A model generated the notes under the pieces. It searched no databases. It was not told the origin of the DNA and saw nothing but the letters and a program-made list of their open reading frames with translations. A DNA stretch of 64,000 nt. Origin: Sipunculus nudus (Eukaryota > Annelida > Sipuncula > Golfingiida > Sipunculidae). The translations under genes and the position numbers were made by a program. The first letter of the stretch is position 1. Each line of letters begins with the position of its first letter. Where the stretch lies: NCBI GenBank assembly GCA_026874595.1, contig CM049312.1, forward strand, positions 50,531,429-50,595,428, read 5' to 3'. Shown here piece by piece: positions 11,579 to 21,964 of the stretch.

Positions 11579-12846
11579 CAGTAGAGCGCCATTTTTCCGA
11601 AAGCGTCAGGGGACAAGCTTTTGTTCGTAAATACGAACATTCGGAAATGCGGACACGGGTGAAGCGGCGAGTTCGTACGGCAGTTAATGATTAACTTAAT
11701 GGCATTTCACCCGAGGAATACGGTGTTTCTTTTCGATCTTCCTAACTGACGACCGGGCCATGTAAAAGATATTGGATTATTGCTTAGCTAATTTGCAAAG
11801 ATCAGTCTAACCTGCTTAAAAGATACGTGCCTGCTATTTTTTTTCATCAGATTCACTGGAGGGAAAGGTGAAATTACATCGCCATTGGTGAAGCTTTGTT
11901 AGTTTCTGTAATAGTCAACAGCCTTCTCCATCAATATTGGTACAGATATGAGGCTACCTTTCAATCGCTCCTGGATAAATCATGTGTACACAGCGGTCTC
12001 TAACTTCTCGTCGGCCGCAGTCCGCATGTGTTTACGTTTCTTTGATTCAGGGGTATCAGGCAACTTCATCTTGTATTCGACAAGTTTCTCTTTGCTATTT
12101 TTTATAACGGTAACAGTGGACCTGCCAATGTTGAAATCCCTTGTGATGACTGAAGGCTTGTCACCACGGTCGACCATCTCAAGGATTGTCAGCTTGTCAT
12201 CAAAGCATAACGCCGGTCATTTTCTCTTCTTTGACTCCATATCTCTTGTTGATGACAGCATCGATCGTGTTTAAGTTGTGTTCTTCTTGACATTAAAGTA
12301 AAATGATGAATAAGCTGAATAACAACCAGTTTAAGTAGATGACACAATTGCCCTTAGGAATGAACTGCTCATTTGTATGGCCAGGCCCGCATGCTATGGC
12401 CTCGCACCTAAACCTGCTCTAGCACAAGCCTCACCAATGCTGATGCGAGTAGCTGCTCAGTTATTTGGCCTGACATCCTATCCCAAGCCGACGAACTATG
12501 CTTGCTTGAGTACAAACGAGATGTGGTTGATAACACACAAGTGCTCTTAGATAAACTGCTCAGTCGCTGGCTAGGGATACAGGGAAGCGAGCGTTGCGGG
12601 GATAGCTTTAGCTTTCACACCTTTGCCCCGGCGACAACATCGGCCAAAAACTAATTAATTAGGGTCACCACTTGGCTTAAACGCATGACTGCAAGCCTTG
12701 TGACTCGTAATTACAAATATTCATTTTAGGTATTTTCATACTTGAAATATATTTCGGAATTACGAATAAACTTTTGGTTCCCCGTTTTAATTTTCGGAAA
12801 AACGAATTATCGGAAATTCGGCATTCGGAAATACGGCGCTCTTCTG
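11579..12846 (-). mobile_element. Degenerate Tigger/pogo-like DNA transposon with both terminal inverted repeats
   Basis: The left end CAGTAGAGCGCC and the right end GGCGCTCTTCTG are inverted repeats, and the similarity continues inwards for about 25 bp (TTTCCGAA-rich). TA lies immediately outside each end (11577-11578 and 12847-12848), the target duplication of the Tc1/mariner-pogo superfamily. Total length is 1,268 bp. A CENP-B-like transposase remnant lies inside on the minus strand. The body is too short for a full transposase of about 500 residues, so this is an internally deleted copy sitting in a host intron. Confidence 0.85.
11890..12243 (-). pseudogene. Tigger/Jerky-type transposase N-terminal fragment
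   Basis: Minus-strand translation gives the CENP-B-type helix-turn-helix region of Tigger/Jerky transposases. It reads KLTILEMVDRGDKPSVITRD, then FNIGRSTVTVIKNSKEK, then a basic stretch with SKKRK, then a second helix-turn-helix beginning near LETAVYT. A TGA stop falls seven codons after the likely start (MESKKRK) and a second TGA replaces the tryptophan normally following AVYT. The frame ends near VDYYRN. The DDE catalytic domain is absent. It is a dead transposase, not a host CENP-B homologue, because the flanking terminal inverted repeats frame it. Confidence 0.8.
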
Positions 12847-12848
12847 TA

Positions 12849-13039
12849 TGTGAAAATACTGCTTAAGACACACTTGGTATCATTACCGATTGCTAAAATA
12901 AGTTTATATACGACGTGTAGCAAAGAGGGAGTCCCATTAAAAAGTCGAGTGGCACCACCGTCAGTTATAATATACATGATAGTCATTATTGGCATGAAGT
13001 GACCCGCCTGTATTTTATCTATATCAAGGGGTGTAATGG
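12849..13039. other. Intron sequence, no gene seen
   Basis: Short unique stretch between the transposon and a minisatellite. No coding or RNA feature is recognised. Confidence 0.4.
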
Positions 13040-13300
13040 CATTATGGGATCCCTCCTATATACTTTATCTCTAGCACCAGACATACTATTGTAATGGGGA
13101 TCCCGCCTGTATTTTATCTATTGCCCGAGGAATATTGATTTAATGGGATCCCGCCTGTATTTTATCTATTACCCGAGAGATATTGATTTGATGGGATCCC
13201 GCCGGTATTTTATCTATTACACGAGTTACACTTGTATGATGCGAACTTGCCTGTATTTATATATTACCCGAGGTATATTGGTATGATGGCCTAATCACAT
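13040..13300. repeat. About 57-60 bp minisatellite (about 5 diverged units)
   Basis: The phrase GGGATCCCGCCTGTATTTTA followed by TCTATTACCCGAG recurs about five times with substitutions. The first and last units are the most diverged. It lies in the intron between beta-lactamase-like exons 3 and 4, just after the exon 3 donor. Confidence 0.85.
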
Positions 13301-13357
13301 GGCCTCTAGTGATCTCTCTTCTGCTTTATCTATAGTCTTGTTTTCTTGCATTATTAC

Positions 13358-13532
13358 CTGGCTCATGATGCAGTCCTGCTGGAGGTACATTTGCTGATCC
13401 ATTCAGTATCTCTGTCACAGTCGGGATTGCTGCGTGTCGGTCGAAGGAAGCCGGCTGCCGGAAGCGGAACCCAGCTGTATTTGACAATATGTGACGAATC
13501 GTGACCTTCCCGGAGAAATTTGACATAGGCAG
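13358..13532 (-). CDS. Beta-lactamase-like protein, exon 3
   Basis: Exon of 175 bp (58 codons plus one base) on the minus strand. The acceptor is TTGAAG before 13532 and the donor is GTAATA after 13358. It enters in phase 0, matching the end of exon 2, and leaves in phase 1, matching exon 4. It encodes residues 116-173. VTIRHILSNTAGF corresponds to the family's VTIRQLLSHTAG block, and PTVTEILNGSANVPPAG with HHEPG corresponds to the PTLxxVLxG...PPxxxxFxPGT block before the YxN motif. In active relatives this region packs against the active site. The usual LLSHTSG histidine is asparagine here. The protein is probably a cytosolic or secreted serine-hydrolase-fold protein, and its substrate is unknown. 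Confidence 0.88.
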
Positions 13533-14391
13533 CTTCAATGAATCAAACAGGTATATTACCACTATATGGTCTTCTGATAAAGTAATACAGTCAGATTAAA
13601 TACGCCCAATTTTTCATAGTGTTTAACGTACCTGATCCCATTATAGTAATGATATCATCTAAACTTAATGAAGGAAGAGCAATGATATTATCGCATTGTC
13701 CCATAATTTATGTTAATATTATTTCAAGGTTTTGAAACTAAACCTTTATATAAAATTAACCTTTCTTACACTTGACATCATCAGCCCCCCCCCCCCCCCC
13801 AACCTCCCCACCCATTTTCAAAGAGGAATACGTGGGATTTGTGGGATTGTGATATGAACTACAGTCTGCGCCCGTTGATTTCTGGAGATTAATAACTTTA
13901 AATTATAGTTTATTTGGAAAAATTACCAGTCATTGACTCATCCAGGTAATCCGGTAATCATTTATAATGGAACCAATACATGACCTTACAACGAAGTATA
14001 ATTTAATATGTGAAAAACAGTAATTTTATTGCATGTTGATTGAAGTCACATGGTCAGGAATACTTTCTTGGGAGACATTCATTGGAATATGCTTGTACGT
14101 GTACTCGGTGCCATAAATCATCTAAAAGATAACATTCCATGCTGTGATTGCTGTCATTTCACAACGAAACATCCAGAAATTTGTAGAGTATGCATTTTAC
14201 AAGTTCCAATCCAATGCTTATTATCAGTTTGCCGGAGGGCTCATTATTAATGCTTTGTCACTGTTATAAAGTTAACAGAAATATTAGGATTATCATAATT
14301 GAAATAAAAAGATAGGCTCCGCTAAGCCGGACAGACTGTAGATTCAGTCCATGCACATTTGTTGAATCAAGAAAAAAGAGTTAAGTCATAC

Positions 14392-14534
14392 TTTCCATGA
14401 CTTTAGAAGCTCGTTTACATCTTGATCAAGTTTGATAATCTTTTCTTCCCATAAATCAAGAGTAACCATTGCGGTGACCAGGGACGACAGAGTACCCAGC
14501 TGGAACACGGTGTTTCCTTCAACGTCAGCGCCAT
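14392..14534 (-). CDS. Beta-lactamase-like protein, exon 2 (altered SxxK motif)
   Basis: Exon of 143 bp on the minus strand. The acceptor TTTCAG lies just outside 14534 and the donor GTATGA just outside 14392. It enters in phase 1 (first two bases complete an aspartate codon) and leaves in phase 0. It encodes residues 68-115. The segment NTVFQLGTLSSLVTAMVTL aligns with the family pattern DTLFQAASISKPVTALAAL. There the serine of SxxK is the nucleophile and the lysine the general base. Here the positions read Thr82-Leu-Ser-Ser85, so both catalytic residues are changed. LDQDVNELLKSWK after it is the usual LDxDVNxYLxSWK segment. The rest of the family signature is intact, which suggests a non-catalytic relative rather than random decay. 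Confidence 0.88.
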
Positions 14535-15226
14535 CTGAAAGCAAATGTTGGTATAACTTGGGTGACTGTGACGTAATAATGCTGATCACATTCTTGCACT
14601 GGCGTTACCAATTAAAGCAGTCGTGTCTCAACTACAGTTTATTTTCCCCGGTCTTCGACTCTGTAGAAGAGCGAGAATACCTCGGAATAATTAAAGCACT
14701 GGTCACGTGACATCATTACTCCATGTTAATGTCGATCATGGGAAGACGAGTGGCACACATGGACATTTCTGTTACAGATATTATTACCGGAATGTAAAAG
14801 TGTTAACCTTTTCTAAATCTCACGGTACAACACTCGCTTTTATCGTATTTATTTCAGTAAATTTACTATAATCCATTCCCTACGGATCGCTGGCATTTCT
14901 GACTGTGCGTTCATCACGCTCTAAGGCACATGGCCTGCACAATGACCATATACTCCATAGCTATTATGAAGCATTTAGATATGGATATTTATACCATATT
15001 TTGCCTTTACATGCGTACAGGAAGTAGACAGAAACTTCAAAGTTGCTGTATTTGTATGACATCAAATCCATTTCAGGAATAATTTTATTAGACTAGTATC
15101 TGCTACAAGTAAAATCATGGTCTGTACTGAGAACGTAAATATATAAATCATATACGGTCATTTCTTTTGAGACGCTCGCTTGTCACTTAAATGTCAACAA
15201 TTTAGTAAAACCATCAAAGCTAAATA
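14535..15226. other. Intron sequence, no gene seen
   Basis: First part of the intron between beta-lactamase-like exons 1 and 2, before the LINE. No repeat or reading frame of note is seen. Confidence 0.5.
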
Positions 15227-18200
15227 TGTTTTTTTTTTTATTACAAACAAACAAATACAATACATACAAAACAAACAGTGAAAGTTTCCAAAACAATTCG
15301 ATATCCTTTCAATATATATGTATATAAAGATCCACTTTCTCACCAATATATATTGTATTATCCAATTCCATATGGTGTTTTATATATTCCCAAAACAAAA
15401 TATCTGATAATAATGCAGTAAATATGTATATAATACCTGTATTCTCAAAGTAAATCCTCTATTTATCTGTATACCTATAATTTATGAAATCTCTCCCATA
15501 ACTAAACTCTCCCCATCTACTATGAAACTTAGTTACCAAGTTATTTTTTTGTGCCATCATAAATTCTATTCTGGCATATTTCCAGATTTCCTGGCATGCT
15601 TTATCAAAAGATAGACCTTCTTGACAATTTCTAGCTCTATTTATAAATTGTTTCACCACAAAAAAAATTAAATTCCCTACTACAGGTGCCATTGGAGCAC
15701 CGTACATGACTGTAGAGATATTTATATCAATATTAATACCTTTTTGTTTACACCACCTTTCAATATCTGACCATAGTGTTCTAACCTTATAGCAAGACCA
15801 AAACAAGTGTGTTAATTGTTCTTGCTCTCTTTTACAAAAAAGTACATGAATCAGAATCTTTAATCTTCCATTTACATAACCAATAATTATTTACTAAACA
15901 ATTATTAAGCAATTTATATTGAAACACTCTAGATTTTGTGTCCAAACATATTTTAAAGGGAAGCTTGTATACTTCCTTATAATCTACCTCTATGTCTGAC
16001 ATGCAACTTGCTATATTTGGAATATATGGCCCTTTTCTTAATATAGTACCAACAAAGCACTGGAATATTACTTTCGAAGATGCACCAGATATGAGTATCT
16101 GCTCCCCATTATAAAAAGCAAACGAAAAGGGCTCTATAGAACTTAAATTTTGCGGTTTAAGATATTTAAACTTAGACACAAGGGCATACCATTTTAAAAA
16201 ATGTATTCCTGAGATATCTTTTCAAATCCAAAATTCAAAGGACTTGATATTGCCCATGTAATCAAACAAATCTAATCCTGTGTTAATTCCTACATCAGAA
16301 AACTGTTTCCAATAGATTAAAGCATTGTCAATTTTTAATAATGTATTATTCCAAATAATTTGCTTTTCAACTGGAACATTTTCAAAATATTTCATTCGTA
16401 ACATTATATAACTTTTTAAGACTTCTTTGTAAAAGCTTGGAATATTAAATAATTTTATATCTTTTATTTCTATATTACTGTTAAGCAACAACTCTACATC
16501 TGGACAGAGTGTCTGTAAAAAATGTCTAAACAACACCTTCCATGGTCTTTCTTCTACCTTTATGTATCTTTTAAGCCATGCTATTCTTGATGTATAAATT
16601 ATTGATTCTATATGTGGAGCATTTAGACCACCATTTTCCACTTCTTGTACTAATTTTACTCTCTTAATTCTCTCTCTACCTCCATTCCACATAAAACTGA
16701 AGAAGAGTTCATCAACTCTTTTACAAAAGTCTACTGGTACTGATGCATTAGAAATATAATAATAAAACTTTGAAAAAAAGAATGATTTTGCTACTTGAAT
16801 TTTTCCTAAAAGTGTCAGTCCTCTCTGGTTCCACATTTTCAATATATTTTGCACTGAATTCAGCTTAGAGAAAAAATTTAAATCCTCGGATTCTTTTTTA
16901 TCATATGAAATGTAAACTCCCAAAAATTTTATTGGATTATCAGGCCATCTTATTCCTAGTGGTTTCTGCTTATTATTTCTAAATTGACCTATCCACATAC
17001 CTTCACATTTCTCATAATTAATTTTTAAACCACTAAAATTACCAAATTGTTTAATGATCTCAAGGAAATATTTAGCTGAACTTTTGTCTTTACAATTCCT
17101 ACCGTATCATCTGCATACTGAAGTAACTTAAAATGATATCCTGAAACTTCTAATCCTTTTATTTTTTCTGAACTCTTTATGTATTCTGCCATTACTTCAG
17201 CAGCTAAAACAAATAAATATGGGGACAAAGGGTCTCCTTGCCGAACCCCTCTTTTAACTTTAAAATATCCAGATGTAACTCCATTATTTATTGTACAGCT
17301 TTCAATATTATTATATAAAATGTGAATCCAATTGATAAATATGGATGGAAATTTATATTTCTCCAAAACTGATATCATAAAGTTCCATTCCAAGGAATCG
17401 AAAGCTTTTTCAAAATCTATACTGATTAATATCCCAGGTAAATTTTTCATTCTTGTATATTCTAAAAGGTCTGATAAAATTCTTATATTTTCCCCTATAT
17501 ATCTTCCCTGAATATATCCAGTTTGATTTGCATTAATAATTTCTGGCATGATCTTTTTTAATCTTAAAGCTAAAGTTTTTTGATAAAATTTTGTAATCTA
17601 CGTTTAACAAAGATATAGGCCTCCAATTTTTTAATAATGTTCTATCCTTTTTCTTGTCAATTAATGTTATTATTGCCTGTTTTTGAGAAGACGACAGTTC
17701 CCCTTTTTGAAATGATCTATTAAATGATGCTACCATAGTTGAGCCGAAAAGGGGCCAAAATTTTTGATAAAATTCTGCAGATATGCCATCATTACCTGGG
17801 CTTTTGTTTTTTGCAAATGTTTTTAGAGTTAAATAACATTCCTCTTCTGTAATTTCTTTACCTAAATATTCTGAATTTAATTTGGATAACATTGGCAACT
17901 TTATTTTATCCAAGTATTCATCCAACTCCTTCTGAGTGTTGTTTGCTTGTGAACAATATAACTTCCGATAAAATTCCTTTTGCATTTCTAAAATTTCTTT
18001 TCCTTTGGTTACCATTTCTCCTGTAGGTGACACTAATTTCCTTATACATTTTTGTCCATTATTATACTTCTCTAAGTTGAGGAAATATTTAGAATTTTTT
18101 CTCCATGTTCGAACCATCTAATTTTAGATCTAAGCATACAACCTTGTGTTTTATAATTATCAATATCTGCCAGCTGATTCGTAACTGAAGTTATTTCATC

Positions 18201-19235
18201 TTGTAAAGCTTGACTATGGCATACTTTGGATGTGTCTAATTTTTCTTGTAATACCTGTAGTTTTTGTTTAAGACTCTCTTCTTTTGTTTTTCTTTCTTTA
18301 GCTCTTTTTTTACAATATGCTATACTAAACTGTCTTATCTTATATTTAAACAATTCCCATTTAACCCTGTCATCTTTAATATTACTGTACTCTCTATCCC
18401 ATACTTTTTTTTTCTTTGTTCAGATTTTCCACAAATTCTTCTTCTTGTAATATATCTCCATTTAATTTCCAATAGCCTTTACCCTTTTTTTCTTTATCTG
18501 ATGGGTGTTCCAAATCCAAAATTACTGCGCAATGATCTGAATGAATGTATGGTTCAATATATGTATCTTTAACTGTATCTTGTAACGTTTGTGAAATCCA
18601 CCAATAATCTAATCTAGAGCAAATATTACCATTCTTTTGTCTCCATGTATAACGTTTCTTTGACGGGTATTTGATTCTAAAAATATCAGTTAATGATAAA
18701 TAATCTATTGTTTTTTAAAGTTTTCTACTACTGTTTTCTTAATATCTTTTGTTCCTCCTTTTTTATCCAAAATCCCATCAAAAACTATATTAAAATCTCC
18801 TCCTACTAAGACATTGTCTGTATTTTCTATATGCTGATGTATTAAGTTATAGAGTCTAATGTAAAATCTATTTTGTTCATTTGTCATATTTGGTGCATAA
18901 ATGTTTATTAACTTATATTCTATTCCCTTTATTTTTAATCCAATTATCAGAATCCTTCCATCTTGAGAACTGTGTACCTTAAACTCGGCTTCTATTTCTA
19001 AATTCTTTTTAATGAAAATAGCACATCCTCTACTAGATGAGTTTGCATGACTATAAAAAGCTTTCCCATTCCATTCATTATTCCACTGATTTTCTATTTC
19101 TGTAGTTCCATGTGTTTCCTGTAAGAACAGTATATCAGCCCCTTGCAATTTGGCCCATCAAAATACAGATCTTCTCTTTTTGGGGTTACCTAACCCCCTA
19201 ACATTTAAGCTTATTAATCTGAATGACACAAATAA
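15227..19235 (-). mobile_element. Tx1/L1-type LINE, degenerate copy
   Basis: A poly-T run at 15227-15239 is the poly-A tail of a minus-strand element. Moving upstream come a short 3' UTR, a C-terminal domain, reverse transcriptase and an apurinic-type endonuclease, the order of ORF2 in the L1/Tx1 group. No ORF1 is recognised above 19235, so the copy is probably 5'-truncated or its 5' part has decayed beyond recognition. It is inserted in the same orientation as the beta-lactamase-like gene, inside the intron between exons 1 and 2, which it enlarges by about 4 kb. Confidence 0.88.
15459..19230 (-). pseudogene. LINE ORF2 (endonuclease and reverse transcriptase), broken
   Basis: The endonuclease starts near 19230 with LISLNVRGLGNPKKR and carries ILFLQETHG, INIYAPN and VGGDFN, the metal-binding and catalytic blocks of the EEP fold. 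A TGA lies in it near 19161. The reverse transcriptase shows NKSPGNDGISAEFYQKFW, NWRPISLLNVDYKI, ISIDFEKAFDSLEWNF, RGVRQGDPLSPYLF and the catalytic LLQYADDT near 17110. The C-terminal part includes HLFWSCYKV-like sequence near 15800, as in the zinc-binding tail of plant and animal L1s. Frame changes occur near 18700, 18100, 17540, 17010, 16200 and 15820. The copy therefore cannot make a protein. Confidence 0.9.
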
Positions 19236-21085
19236 CACAAATATTACTCTTTAACCATAAATACTTTACTGGGAGATAAACAAGTGTTTTGAGTTTGTAA
19301 AAATAAACTAATTAAAAAAGTAATCTTGTTGGTTTTAGTATCTTTGTAACATTTTAATCTAATGTTTTTTCTTGAATAAGCCCAACAAGTTGTAGCCTTT
19401 AGTTTACTTCCTTGTACTGAGCTTAGTAAGCTAAAGGTTACATGGATCATCTTGATCCATCCTAAACCTGAGGAAAACCTTATTCTCTCAGGTCTATTCA
19501 TCGTCATGTCAGCAAAAGGACTTCTGACAGGCTTGCCCCTTTCTTATATTTATTTTTTAACAACTAACCCAAATTTAATCTATATCTTAGTCAATATTTT
19601 CTTTCTTCTAGTATTCTGATTTTGTTTTAAATTATTATTTTTTTTTATAACTAATCTCGAATTTACAAATTAATGTATCTAGCTTTTCCTGGTGTATAAA
19701 TATCTTAATTCTAATTCATATATAACCATTATTATTTGATTTCATTTGATTGACAGCTTTAGTATTACTTAGGTGACTGTTTTCACCTTAACAAATTAAT
19801 ATATCCATATATTTCTATGATATTAATATGTATCAAAGTGCCTATTTCATTAAAAAAAAATTAACTTATTCAAAATAGGTAACTCTCTGTGTGTTACACT
19901 TGATATTTTAGGAAAAAATAAGACTCATATCACCTCAGATGTCTTCCTATGATGCCAACATACCCAAAAACCTTAATAAATAATAGTACAAACTAAAGTC
20001 TGAAAGATAAATAAATAAATAAATATATAAAATAAAAGTTAAGTCTAGTAACTAAACATATATAATGCTTAATAATTATCAATATTGTTCTACCCCAGTG
20101 AACAACTTGCATGTTTAGTATTATCATTTACCTATATATTTCCACAATACATTGCCCCAATTCATATCAATCTTCTCTTATACAATGTAATTAAAAAAAA
20201 AAAAAAAAAAAAGTAAATTAATCTGATGACTGGTCTAATTTTCTAAGTATGTATCCATAAATCTATATAAAGAGTAAACACTCCTGCTTCCAATACATAC
20301 AGTTATCACTCAACAAGTATAATCATTATAATTCAATCAATGTAATATATGCCTGTTAATATTTGATCAATAAAATTCCTCACTGACCCCTTTAATATCA
20401 ATGTCTTTCTGTGATTAAACAAAGTTATACGAAATTAATAAAAAGAAAATCCCTGATTCAATGTTTAAAATATTAAATTAGGACCCTTTGATATCTGTCA
20501 GGCCTAAACATACAGAAATATTCCTTCATTTTAAGATGACTGGACAAAAACGAACATTGTTCTTTTCAACAAATTCCTCAAAATGTCTATATTTCTGACA
20601 ATTTTCCTGAATGTATTTAAAAAATATGAGACAATATCTTGGTACAATAAGAATCACAATCTTTCTGTGATACAATTATACTGAAAGACCTTTACTTATC
20701 ACAGTTGCTGATTAGGGTTAAAGGTAAGGAAAATTACATGATATTCAGTATCATATATTGCTAAAATTCTTCCAACAGAGTTGACCAACATACATATTTA
20801 ATATTAGTAAAATGACTAACCTCATATTTAAGAAACTGTTTGTATCTATAATATTTGTGCGTTATAACCCAGCTAATTTAAAAGAGGAAGGAAGATATTC
20901 TTATTAAATCTAAATACATGTATCCCTCAGTAGCTTTGAATATTTGCACAAAAGTATTCATTTAATTTAGGTAAGCTAACTTGGAGCTCCCACCGACAAA
21001 TTACTAACACTGCTCTCTACAGTAAGTTCTCCTAAATTTCTATATTTATGACAATTTTTCTGAATGCATTTATATATATAAAAAA
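19236..21085. other. AT-rich intron sequence, no gene seen
   Basis: Very AT-rich sequence with an A run near 20193-20211 and an AAATAAAT run near 20010. It may include the decayed 5' region of the LINE. No reading frame with coding character is seen. Confidence 0.5.
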
Positions 21086-21087
21086 AT

Positions 21088-21630
21088 AAGTGACCCATGG
21101 GTCATGACATGTTGACAATAAGTCTTTGCCCAGGCAGCTAATCGAGATAATGTTAGTTGCATCATTCGTCATGATCATCAAATTTGGTGACAATCAAGCC
21201 AGCCTTTCCCTTAGAAACCTGGCTATTTGTGTGGATCTTGCATTATTTTCAGGGTGCTAATACATACCCCAAAACTCTGATATACAGGTTACAATGACTC
21301 ATTTTCAGGTTTCTGGGGTGTAAAGTAAGAAGATTCTAGGTCCAATTGTCATGATTTGTGTCCTGCTTTGGTATCAAATTTCAGTTAAGCTGGGGTCGCT
21401 TTTAAGCCCCATAGCTCAGAGAATATGGGTTACAGAGACCTGATTTCAGGTTTCCAAAGACATTTTTTACAAACCTCCCTGGATATCAAGTAAGATGATT
21501 TTAAAACAAACAGTTACATTTTGTGACTTGTTTACATACACTTTTTTTGCGCCCTGTTAACGGACAGATGGCCGGACGAAGAACAAAGAGTGATCGCTAT
21601 AGCTCCAATGACTAAACAGTCATCTGAGCT
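21088..21630 (+). mobile_element. Hairpin-ended non-autonomous element, short copy (family A)
   Basis: Starts with AAGTGACCCATGGGTCATGA, which contains the palindrome TGACCCATGGGTCA. It ends near 21630 with ACAAAGAGTGATCGCTATAG and a CATCTGAGCT half-hairpin. The same two ends bound the elements at 31131-32990 and, inverted, 45134-48590. This copy has no tandem core and is about 543 bp. I infer a non-autonomous transposon family, perhaps Helentron-associated. There is no coding sequence to prove it. Confidence 0.6.
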
Positions 21631-21715
21631 GGAAAAAAAAATATGTTACAGCAACGCAAGATACCTAGAAATGTTATATGCAAGAAGGGTTTGTTTTGTT
21701 TGCACACGTACCCAC

Positions 21716-21917
21716 CTGGTTTTGTCTTGCCGTAGCCTTGAACCCAGTGGAGATTGTAATTATTGATGACCGCCAGACTGGCCCCCGTAACCTCCCATCG
21801 CTCCATCCGGGTAGCCATGTTGGAAGTTTCATTTTGCCGAGGAGTTCCAACATAATGTTCAAATGGAACAAGGTTTTCTTCCACGGACGCCCGCAACTCC
21901 GCTGCTGTCGTTTCCAT
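21716..21917 (-). CDS. Beta-lactamase-like protein, exon 1 (putative start)
   Basis: Minus-strand exon with donor GTGGGT after 21716. It leaves in phase 1, which fits exon 2 exactly. The start chosen is the ATG at 21917 in a good context (GCCATGG). An upstream in-frame ATG at 21935 is possible. It encodes residues 1-67. AAELRASVEENLVPFEHYVG and MERWEVTGASLAVINNYN followed by WVQGYGKTKP match the N-terminus of bacterial and animal beta-lactamase-like proteins (RMExxxVPGVSIAVIxxxxIxWAKGYG). No signal peptide is seen. With exons 2-4 (14392-14534, 13358-13532, 7017-7114) it gives 206 residues, roughly the first 55-60% of the usual length. A LINE begins only about 50 bp upstream, so the native promoter or a 5' untranslated exon may be displaced. 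Confidence 0.8.
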
Positions 21918-21964
21918 GGCTTCAAGGCAATACATATAGACTCATATTTACATATAGACTTATA

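Noticed and set aside
11980-12177. Host CENP-B or Jerky-like gene
   Set aside because: Stops on both sides and framing by terminal inverted repeats with TA show a dead transposon.
7017-21917. Bacterial contamination or recent bacterial transfer of a beta-lactamase
   Set aside because: The coding sequence is split by introns with consensus splice sites and consistent phases, and related proteins are known in animals.
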